29,138 nucleotides of DNA from positions 1 to 29,138 of the forward strand of contig MU400875.1 of the NCBI GenBank assembly GCA_022578965.1. Direction: 5' to 3'. Origin of the DNA: Xylaria sp. FL1777 (taxonomy: Eukaryota; Ascomycota; Sordariomycetes; Xylariales; Xylariaceae). Below are positions 21,861-29,138 of the stretch, piece after piece (positions within the stretch are counted from its first letter, which is position 1; each line of letters begins with the position of its first letter). Both the position numbers and the translations under genes were made by a program. The notes under the pieces are model-generated. The model saw only the letters and a list, made by a program, of their open reading frames with translations, ran no database searches and was not told the DNA's origin.

Positions 21861-22130
21861 ATAGCACGTGCTATTTTATAGTATTATTTTACTAAAGAAT
21901 TAACCTTTAAACATTAAACTAAGCACTAATAATATATAAGTATATTAAAACAATAAAACAAAAAGCATTAATTTTTTTTTTTTTTTAAAAGATTTAACTA
22001 TAAACGTTAAGCATTATTAGCATGTGTTATATTATAATTCCATACTTAGTAGCATGTGCTATTTTATAGCTTTATTTTACTTAGTAATATGTGCTATTTT
22101 GTAGTTTTATACCTAGCAGCGCATGCTATT
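21860..22130. repeat. cluster of AGCACGTGCT-type palindromes, five copies
   Basis: The word A(G)CACGTGCTATTTT(A/G)TAG occurs at about 21862 (perfect AGCACGTGCT palindrome). Degenerate copies lie at about 22019 (AGCATGTGTT), 22051 (AGCATGTGCT), 22086 (AATATGTGCT) and 22118 (AGCGCATGCT). The last four are spaced 32-35 bp. The flanking word CAATAAAACAAAAAGC(A/G)TTAA appears after both the first copy (about 21950) and the last (about 22149), so the block may be a duplicated unit. CACGTG is a common bHLH-factor site. A transposon subterminal array is equally possible. Confidence 0.7.
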
Positions 22131-22269
22131 TTGTAGTTCTATTGTAACAATAAAACAAAAAGCGTTAAATTTCCTATTACTTACTTATTGTTTAAAAATA
22201 AATTAGCACTCTTTTATTGTTCTTTATTTCCTTAATTTAAAAGATTTAAAAGCTACAAAACTGCGCTAT

Positions 22270-22970
22270 GCTAAATGTAATCTATTAACTATATTATTTT
22301 TAGAAATTTTAAGCATAAAATTAGTATTAACATATATTATTATAATACTAAAAGCATATTTAGTAAATTTTAGGTTTAAAAAAACAACAAGTTAAAACTA
22401 AATTAATTTTAGTATTTAAGTTAAAAAATCTGCATTAAAAGTTACAAATAGTTTTACTTTTTAAGCTTTTTTTATAACTAAAGTTAGGCTTTTAAAAGCT
22501 ACAATAATAATTAAAACATAAAAAAAGTATAAAGTTTAATCAAATAGCTTTAAAAGTTATTTTGTTTATATATTATTAGCAATAAAATCATGTAAAATGT
22601 TATACTTAATTAAACAATAGTTAGTTAGTTATATAATTAACTACATTAATATAAATAATTTTATTTAGCTAATATTTTAAAAGGTTTAAATAAATAATTA
22701 CTATTGTTTAAATATTATTAAGTAGTTATATATTTTATATTAAATACTTTAATAGTAAAGTTAAAAAAACATAAGTGTTGCTTTACGTTTAAAAAAGGTT
22801 AAAGTATAGTTTTATTAAAACCTGTTTATTTTTATGCATTTATGCTTTATATTACTATATAATACAAAAGGTTTTATAAAGTAATAAACAGCTAATAAAT
22901 TATTTTAGATACAAAAGTATATAAAGCTGTAAATTGAACTAGGTTTCCTAAAAAAATCCAGAACTACGCT
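22270..22970 (-). pseudogene. possible coding remnant, family not recognised
   Basis: The minus strand reads VVLDFFRKPSSIYSFIYF, LLAVYYFIKPFVLYSNIKHK and FTKYAFSIIIIYVNTN with moderate stop density. The stretch 22920-23020 is less mutated than its surroundings (it keeps TCC, TTCC and TCTG). The plus strand of 22930-23080 is also fairly open (LGFLKKSRTTLINIFLSKF), so strand choice is unsure. It lies beside the CACGTG cluster and could belong to the same element. Confidence 0.3.
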
Positions 22971-24058
22971 AATAAATATTTTTCTGTCTAAATTTAAACG
23001 TTGCTTACCCTTAAGTTTATCGCTTAAATATTAAGATTTTATAGCTTAACTATTTAAACATAATTTAAATAACTATTGCATTTTTAAACCTAGTTTAATG
23101 TTATACTATAGCTATTTTAAATTAAAGTATTAGCACTATTAAACTTAACGTATTTTTTATAAGTAATAAAAACTATAGAAATACTATATAAAAATAGTTT
23201 ATACTACATTTAATTTTTAATAAAAATAATTAATATATAACTGTTTTTTTTTTTATTATATAATATTAACTTAATTACTACTTATATAACTAGCATAATG
23301 CTTTGCTAAAGAACTAGTTATAATATTTTTGTTATTTAAACCTTAGATTTTTTTTAGTTTAATAACTTATTGCAACATAATAATTTATAAACACTTTTAT
23401 AACAGTTTACCTAAAATATAAGTTTTTAATGCTTTTAGATTTACTAGTACATAAATTATTAATGTAAAAAAGCAAACTTTAAATACTTTTAATTTTGTAG
23501 TATAGCTTACTAGTTATCTAATTTTTTAAAATTAATTAAACAAATTTGTTTTGTTTGCAAGTTTTAAACTATAAAAACAAATGTATTTTGTGCTATTTTT
23601 ATTTTCTATAGCTAAAAGTTTTTCTTTATTTAATTTATTAATAACGTTTAATATAACTTTAATTTTTTTATTGCTAAATTTGCCTTTTTATTATTATATA
23701 ATGTTTTATTTTGCCCTAAAAAACAATATTAGTTAAAAAAACTCTAAATTATTAATAATTATTATATTAAGTAAAACAGTATTAAAACTTAGTATGTTTA
23801 ATCTTAAAATAATTCTTTTATAAAGTTTTATATAATAACTATTTTATAGCACAACTTTTTATTAAAGTTGCTTATAAAAAAACTAAAGTTTTGCTTTAAC
23901 ATATAAACGCTATAAAAAAAAAGTATAAACATTACAAACTATTTAGTACTAATTTTAATTAATATAAACCGGTTTAACTTAACTATTAAATAAAAATTAT
24001 TTAACGCACATAAAATACTATAAATAATACTTATTTTTTTTTTAATTTTTGCGTTGTT
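22971..24058. other. degraded stretch upstream of the Helitron ORF
   Basis: No assignable domain. Patches are open on both strands, but none matches a family I know. It may contain the 5' part of the Helitron, including its TC terminus, which is too short to locate by eye. Confidence 0.45.
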
Positions 24059-25982
24059 TGCTAACAATATTTATGCAATAATTTAATACGCTAAATTAAC
24101 TAAGTTAGTAATACTAATTTAAACTAAAACAAAAATTTTGCAAAGGTTATTTAATGCTATTTATGTTTTTTACGTACTATAAAAACCAAAAAGCAGCTTA
24201 TATAAATATGCTTATTTTGCATTAAATTTATTAATGCTAAGCAAATGCTAAAGTGTGCTATAGCTAATTATTTTAACATAAGCTATTTTTATTAATATTT
24301 TAAAAAGTTACGTTATTTTAGTTTTATAGAAAAACAATTAATCTTTTTGCATATTTTATATAAATACATTATTAAGTTTTATGCTAAAAATTAAAAACAA
24401 CTAGCAAATGCTTATTACTAATTAAAAGAACAAATTATAGTTTAAAAATAAAATGTTTTATATATTACTACTGCTTTACTTTACGCGGTTTTTAGTTTAC
24501 GTAATATTATCTAAGTTTTTTGAATAAATATTATAAAGCTTAAACTATAAAATGCTAAAGATTTATTATATATATATTGTTAACAAGTTATAAATGCTTT
24601 AGCTTAATTAAAAGTTAACAATTTATTATATGTAAATATTCCTATTAATAATATAGCGTTAGCTAATTTTCTAGTTAACAATATATTACTATTATTAATA
24701 AATAGAATATATATTTTTGCTAAAAAAAATCCTAACATTGCTTAAGCAAACTATATAACTAACCAAAACTTTATTTTTAGTGTATTAATTAAGCAACTAT
24801 AAAGCTTTTAATATATTTTTAATACTAAGCAGTAATAGCAGCTTAGCTTAATAAAACAAAATAATTTAATAAGGTTTAGTATATTTGCAGTATTTAATAA
24901 AAATAAAAATATTTAAAAAACTAGTATTAATAAAGACATTATTCTAAAGATTAAAAAAACTATATTAAGCATAAGTTTTTGTAGCACTATCTTACTTAAA
25001 GATAGTATTAATATTGCTTGTTTTATAGCAAAAACTGTTAATTTTGCTAAAGTTAATAGTATAAAATATTTTAAAATATAGCAGTGTACTAGTTTTACTA
25101 ACTGCTTTAATAAAGATTTTTATTTAAAGGCATTTTTATATCTTTTTTTATATAAGGAAAAAAGGCATAAAAACGCTTTTGCTATTAAAAATAACGTTTA
25201 TGCTTGCAATACTAGCGTTAGTTAAAACGTCTAAATTTAGTATTATTTTTTATAACACAAAAGTTGCTATATAGCAAATTTTTTCTTTTTATTTTTATTT
25301 ATAAATAATAAAATTTAAAATAATAGCACCTTTATTTCAAAAGCTTTAGTTAAACAAAACGTATAAGCTGCAGTTTAAAAAGCATGCTGTTTTTTAAGCC
25401 TAGCAGATTTAAATGCTAAAAAGCGCTTTGTTTGCTATTACAAATATTATAGCAATTTATATATTAAAACTATACTAAAAAATGTTCGATTAATTAAGTA
25501 TAAACAGCTTTATTTCTGCAAACAGAAAAATATTCTTAAAGGTTAATTATAGTTGTTAATTGTTATACATAGCTTACTTATAATTTAGTTTACTATTAAT
25601 CCTAAGAATTAAAGCAACTTTATAATTTTTAAAATAACGCTTTTTAAAAACCTAGCATAAGCTAAAACACTAAATAAATACTAAGTAAGCTTTAATAGTA
25701 ATTAATAGAGCCTTAAATTTGTTAAAACTATATATTAAAATTTTATAGCTATTGCTTAAATGTTTTAAATATATATAAATATGTTTGTTAAAAACGTAGT
25801 AAAAGCTAAAGCATTTAATAAAGTTGCTGCATATTATAGTATAATAAAAAGCAATAATCAAAAAAGCTTCCATTTATATAAAATATTATAGCTAGCTAGC
25901 AATATTATAATATATAAACTAACTAATAACTTAGCTACTAATAAAATCTTAGGCCTAAAAAAGCACATTATTATAACAGACC
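24059..25982 (+). pseudogene. Helitron Rep protein remnant (DUF6570-like plus Helitron-like N domain)
   Basis: Helitrons are rolling-circle transposons whose RepHel protein joins an HUH endonuclease to a PIF1-type helicase. One plus-strand frame runs about 630 codons with stops but without any frameshift (checked at 24077, 24257, 24680, 25397, 25559 and 25871). N-terminal part: ICLFCIKFINAKQMLKC, LRYFSFIEKQLIFLHILYKY, KQLANAYY and LKEQII fit the Cys-containing DUF6570 region of Helitrons. NALA, stop, LKVNNLLYVNIPIN fits its W-L-K-x-N-N-P-L-Y-x-D-I block. Then FYLEAFLYLFLY-like text (F-P-x-L-F-P), SLADLNAKK, FTINPKN near 25590 (L-x-F-T-I-N-P block) and VAAYYSIIKSNNQKSFHLY (Rep block before the HUH motif). 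The helicase is absent because the minus-strand chromovirus interrupts the ORF at 25983. The minus-strand open frame at 25670-25873 is a shadow. Confidence 0.82.
25871..25879 (+). other. Helitron HUH motif, mutated to H-L-Y
   Basis: CAT TTA TAT encodes His-Leu-Tyr where Helitron Rep proteins carry His-Leu-His, the metal-binding pair of the rolling-circle endonuclease. The second His was lost by one CAT-to-TAT (C-to-T) change. The C of the retained His codon also follows a pyrimidine, so that site escaped. Confidence 0.65.
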
Positions 25983-26005
25983 TGTTATATATTAATATAA
26001 CAGGT
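25980..26005. repeat. inverted repeat at the LTR edge
   Basis: ACCTGTTATA and TATAACAGGT pair across a 6-base centre, straddling the LTR end. Copy 1 keeps only part of it (AACCTGTTATATTAATGTA at 1612-1630), because its right arm reads ATAATAAG. Confidence 0.7.
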
Positions 26006-26467
26006 TTGCTTTTAAAGTCTTAATTTACAGGTAACAATAGGATTTTTAACGGTGGTTTATTAAGGAAGTTTTTAAGGTACTTTTACTACTATGCATTAAT
26101 AAAAGTTTTAAAGGATTAAAAGTAATAAATATATTAATGCTTAGCAGTTATAAGAAAATTAATAGCTAAAAAACTTAAAACTAAATAAGTAACTAAGTAT
26201 AAAAAGTATATGTTTATATAAATAAAAAAAAAATAAAAAAAGTAGCAACTTTTTTTAGATTACTGCAAGTTTAATAAACACTAAATTACTATAAGCTTAA
26301 TAAACTTTAAATTACTATAAGCTTAATAAGCTTTAAATTATTATAAGCTTAGTAAACTAAATAAGTTGTTATATAACTTTAGCTTTAGCTAGTAAAAAAA
26401 AAAGTGCAAAGTATATATAAAAGCATTAAGCTGCTTTAAAAGCTACTCCTGTATTAATTTTGTAACA
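25983..26467 (-). repeat. 3' LTR of chromovirus copy 2
   Basis: On the plus strand it runs from TGTTATATATTAATA to GGAGTATTAATTTTGTAACA, i.e. TGTTAC...TAACA in element orientation, about 485 bp. Its U5-side half (25983 to about 26235) matches 1383-1635 of copy 1. Its U3 half is unrelated to copy 1 and holds a 26-bp tandem repeat. The left flank AGACC (25978-25982) should be the 5-bp target duplication. Confidence 0.88.
26263..26365 (-). repeat. 26-bp tandem repeat in the U3 of copy 2, about 3.9 units
   Basis: The plus-strand unit ATTACTATAAGCTTAATAAA plus CTTTAA starts at 26263, 26289, 26315 and 26341. Units differ by one to four bases, mostly transitions (TGCAAGTTT against TATAAGCTT). U3 repeats in LTR elements often act as enhancer elements; that role is inferred. 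Confidence 0.9.
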
Positions 26468-26483
26468 TTATTTCTTTTTTTTT

Positions 26484-26506
26484 AAAATTGTTGTTCTAAC
26501 AATTTT
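26484..26506. repeat. hairpin next to the LTR, copy 2
   Basis: AAAATTGTT and AACAATTTT pair around GTTCT. It is the counterpart of 8310-8328 at the same distance from the LTR. The pairing is kept even though surrounding bases differ. Confidence 0.65.
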
Positions 26507-26638
26507 CCATAAGTATTTTTTCTTCCTTTTCTTTTATATGTTACAATATTAAGGCACATTAAAAAAACTAACCGTTTATTTAAAACAAAGCAAAAACTTA
26601 TTTTTACTTCTTTTATTAATTCTATTAGCTATAAAGTT

Positions 26639-27109
26639 ATGCTTTGCTTTTGCTGCTTTAATTAGTTACTAACGTACAAAATAACAAATAATATGTTTTG
26701 TTGTTTTAAATGCATACGTATTAGTTGCTTTTGCAACGGATTAAAAGTTTTAATTAACTTAATTAATAATATAGTTTTTAAATACCGTTGTTTTAAGAAA
26801 AAAAAAAAGCAAACAAAGCAACAGCTACTTTTAGTTTAAAAAAAATTAAAACAAACTTAAAATAGCTTTAACTTTGTTTTAAGCAAGTTAGTTTAGCTTT
26901 ACATATAGAAACATTTTCTAAAAGCAAAAAGTATTAAAATAGTTTAATAAAAGCTTTAGTTTTTAAATAAATTAAACAAAATAAAGCGCATTAAAAAGAA
27001 ACAAAAAGCGCTAGTAAAAAAGCAAAAACAACAAAAAAAGCAAGCTAAAGCAACGCAAGCTGCTTTATTTAAGTTTAATTAAGATTTCTTAAGCATTTTT
27101 TTTAAGGTT
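26639..27109 (+). pseudogene. antisense Cys-rich / coiled-coil ORF in chromovirus copy 2
   Basis: It is oriented opposite to the gag-pol of its host element. ATG at 26639 starts MLCFCCFN, a stop, LLTYKITNNMFCCFKCIRIS, CFCNGLKVLINLINN. This gives C-x-C-C and C-C-x2-C clusters followed within a few residues by C-x-C. Then comes RCFKKKKKQTKQQLLLV, an interrupted helical stretch, and KRIKKKQKALVKKQKQQKKQ, AKATQAALFKFN, stopping at 27108. It is about 157 codons with roughly ten internal stops, in a single frame. The layout (Cys cluster, then coiled coil, then Ala/Leu end) equals that of the 7735-8150 ORF. Function is unknown. It might be a DNA- or RNA-binding accessory protein of the element. It is not part of pol, since the chromodomain ends at 27150 on the other strand. 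Confidence 0.65.
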
Positions 27110-27149
27110 AACTTTTTTTTTCCAGTTTTAAGCAGTTAAAGTGTTAGCA

Positions 27150-27320
27150 GTAAAACTAATTTACAACTACTTTAGCAGTTTTCAAATATTTTTTAAGTTC
27201 TTAAGTATTATTAGCATATAAGTATTTTTTTTATTTAATAAAATACTTTAAGTTACTGTTGTTTTAACGGAAATTTAGTATACTTTTAACCTTATAAATA
27301 TTTTAATTTGTTTTTATTTC
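27150..27320 (-). pseudogene. chromodomain remnant, copy 2
   Basis: The minus strand reads NIYKVKSILNF, NSNLKYFIK, KKYLYANNT, ELKKYLKTAKVVVN and FY. This fits the chromodomain pattern (Y-x-V-E-x-I-L-x-S-R, L-x-Y-L-V-K-W-K-G-Y, N-T-W-E, L-x-N-A-x-E-V-V-x-E-F). Tryptophans of the aromatic cage are stops. Compared with copy 1 it retains more of the original, for example Arg and Ser near the middle. Confidence 0.88.
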
Positions 27321-27344
27321 TAGTTATATTTTAATAAGTATTCT

Positions 27345-28595
27345 AATAAGTACTAGTTTTAATAAAAAAATATAAAAAATAAAATAAATTTGCATATTTT
27401 TTAGTAATAATAATTTATAGTTAATAAATAAAATAACTTTTTTAATTTTAAAAAAGCTAAGTTTTTTAAATTTTAATTTATTGCTTAGTTGTTTTGTTTT
27501 AATTTAAAAAATATTAATGTTTATATTTTGTTTTTATTATAGCAAATAAACTTTGTTTCCTTTTTTAAAGGTTAGTTCTTTAGTTTGTTTTTTGTTATAG
27601 TATATTAATATTTATTATTATAAAAACTAAAAACATAATTATAGTTTAGCTTGTAGCGTTTTAATTTTTATTATAATAGTTTTTGCTTAAAATGCTATAA
27701 TTAAAATAGCAAATGCTTTTATTAATGTTTTTTCTTGTTTTTTAATAGTTGCTTACTATTTATAAACAGCTTTATGCAAAAATATGTTTATATTTTTGTT
27801 TGTTAATATATTATATAAAATTTGTACTATTAATAATAGTTCTACTTAATTATTTTATTAGTAGTTAATATAACTTTATAAATATTGTTTTAGTATTTAG
27901 TTTAGTTTTTTTGTTTGTTTATTTGTTTATAAGTAGTAAGCAGTTAAAAACTTTAGTTTAATACTAATAAGTTTAAAAAAACTAGTTTTAAACTTAAAAG
28001 TAAACAATTTATTTTAGTTTAAAATAATTTTTTTTAGTAGCTTATGCTTATTTAAATATTAGCGTATAAAAGCATATATAAGTTATTTAGCTATTATATT
28101 TCTTTTAAACAGTAAAAAGTAAGCATACTTAGTAAGTTTATTAATAATAACCTATATTTCATTATATTATACTTTTATAACTAAATTAGTTAATAGAAAT
28201 AATGCTATAATAAAATCTTAAGCAATAATATATTATGCTTGTTTAAGTATTTATATAAATTATAGCAATTTATAAAGCTTATATTAAGCTGCTTTAGCTT
28301 TATTGCAAATATTGCACTTTTTTATAATAAATTTAACTATATTTTATAGTTTTAAAAAATCGTATTTTTTTTGTAGTTATTTAACTATTTTTGTTATTTT
28401 TTAGTGTTTATATAATAAATGTTTATAAAATTTTTTAATAAACTTGTTTTATAAAAATTCCAGTAAATAAACCTTATGTTTATACATTAGCTTATTATTT
28501 TTTAATTTTTTATATTTTTATAGTTATACTAACTTTTTTAAGTTATAAGCTTATTATAGCTATATATCTGTAACGTCTTTAAGTATAATTTTAAC
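27345..28595 (-). pseudogene. Gypsy integrase remnant, copy 2
   Basis: The minus strand reads KCNICNKAKAA at about 28290-28320, keeping both cysteines of the HHCC zinc finger, then IA, stop, DFIIALF near 28205-28235 with the first catalytic Asp, then the T-K-Y-A block near 28130. It is collinear with 6230-7480. Differences between copies are mainly G/A and C/T, which confirms decay of one common ancestor. Confidence 0.9.
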
Positions 28596-28599
28596 TTTC

Positions 28600-29138
28600 A
28601 AGCTTTTATTTCTTTAAAAATATAGCATTTAAATGTTTTTTTTTAAAACTTTAAATTCTTTTTAACTTTGTTAACTAAGTATGTTTGCTTAAATGTTTTT
28701 TTTTCCTTTAATATAGCATATTTTAAAGTTAAATTTAGAAAAAAAAACCATTTAATTTTTATGTTATTTAGTAATCTTTTGCGTAGTTATAAATTTTGTT
28801 AAGTTTTAATAATTTAAATAAATCTTAATTAGCTTTATAGTTTTTATAAAAAACAGTTTTTACTTTTTAAGTGCTATAATAATTGCAAATAGTTCTTTGT
28901 TATATATAAAGTATTATAATACTACATTTTGTAGTGCTTTAAAGTAATAAGCTACTAAGTGCTATTTTTTGTTGTTTTTTAGTTGTTTTAAAACTTCTGC
29001 AATTATATTATTTAAAGCATCTATTTTTAGCTTTTTCTTTTTCTATAAATTAAGTAGTTTAACTATAAAGTTAAAAATAACTTTTAGTTTTAGTTTTTTA
29101 AAAGCTTTTTAAGCTTTCTTTAAAATTAAAAAAAACTT
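28600..29138 (-). pseudogene. Gypsy RNase H remnant, copy 2 (runs off the window)
   Basis: The minus strand reads EVLKQLKNNKK, stop, HLVAYYFKALQNVVL, YFIYNKELF and NFKICYIKGKKNI, matching 5690-6170 of copy 1. Here the E of D-K-E-L and the G of the P-G-x-x-N turn are kept, while copy 1 shows K. The reverse transcriptase lies outside the window. Confidence 0.9.

Larger units (their letters stand above)
25983..29138 (-). mobile_element. Gypsy chromovirus copy 2 (3' half, minus strand)
   Basis: The reverse complement gives, from the window end inward: RNase H, integrase, chromodomain, then an ORF on the opposite strand, a hairpin, and the 3' LTR. It is collinear with copy 1. Position 29138 corresponds to about 5688 and 26467 to 8347, so about 2.67 kb of internal sequence is shared with almost unchanged length. 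It inserted into the Helitron Rep gene. It is somewhat less mutated than copy 1 in places, for example both integrase zinc-finger cysteines are kept. The rest (RT, gag, other LTR) lies beyond the window. Confidence 0.92.

Noticed and set aside
21860..22130. CRISPR-like array
   Set aside because: Evenly spaced repeats are present, but units are degenerate, short and palindromic, with no leader or cas gene and a eukaryotic transposon context.
22930..23080. Plus-strand frame LGFLKKSRTTLINIFLSKF as a LINE or Copia domain
   Set aside because: Moderately open, but no catalytic motif could be matched and the minus strand is equally open there.
25670..25873. 67-codon minus-strand open frame
   Set aside because: Antisense shadow of the Helitron Rep frame, which is supported by domain blocks on the plus strand.
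1..29138. Mitochondrial or plasmid DNA as explanation for the high AT content
   Set aside because: No mitochondrial genes, rRNA or tRNA are readable, and the content is nested nuclear-type transposons with paired C-to-T/G-to-A decay.

Overview
This window looks like a heavily decayed, transposon-only block of a filamentous ascomycete (Pezizomycotina-type) genome, comparable to the AT-rich isochores left by repeat-induced point mutation. The base composition is extremely AT-rich. There is no intact gene, no rRNA or tRNA and no CRISPR array. The short open frames are chance or shadow frames. The organism call is an inference from the element families (a chromodomain Gypsy element, a Helitron, hAT-like ends) and from the C-to-T/G-to-A decay.

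Layout. Positions 1-387 hold one end of a hAT-like DNA transposon with palindromic subterminal repeats. Positions 388-1167 are unassigned. Positions 1168-8452 hold an almost full-length Gypsy chromovirus on the + strand: 5' LTR, gag/protease zone, reverse transcriptase, RNase H, integrase and chromodomain, then an antisense Cys-rich/coiled-coil ORF, then a 3' LTR cut after 106 bp. The cut is made by a second hAT-like end starting at 8453, which opens a roughly 1 kb island with much less mutation (8453-9430). Positions 9430-19380 are strongly mutated, with several tandem repeats, a duplicated coding-like fragment (15.8 and 17.7 kb) and no secure family assignment. Positions 19381-20640 hold a long unidentified minus-strand pseudogene. 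Positions 21860-22130 hold a cluster of CACGTG-type palindromes. Positions 24059-25982 hold a Helitron Rep pseudogene on the + strand, kept in one frame for about 630 codons. It is cut by a second copy of the chromovirus on the - strand, whose 3' LTR is 25983-26467 and which runs off the window end in RNase H.

The history reads as nested insertion: a Helitron hit by a chromovirus, and another chromovirus copy hit by a hAT-like element after most mutation had already happened. The two chromovirus copies face each other as a long imperfect inverted repeat.

Three points deserve attention. First, the mutation signature: in sampled lines every remaining C follows a purine, so decay seems to have hit C after a pyrimidine (YpC to YpT), unlike the CpA preference of classical RIP. 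Second, both chromovirus copies carry an antisense ORF of the same kind between chromodomain and 3' LTR. Third, the two copies share pol and the 3' half of the LTR but have unrelated U3 regions. All family calls were made by eye from degraded translations; no search was run.
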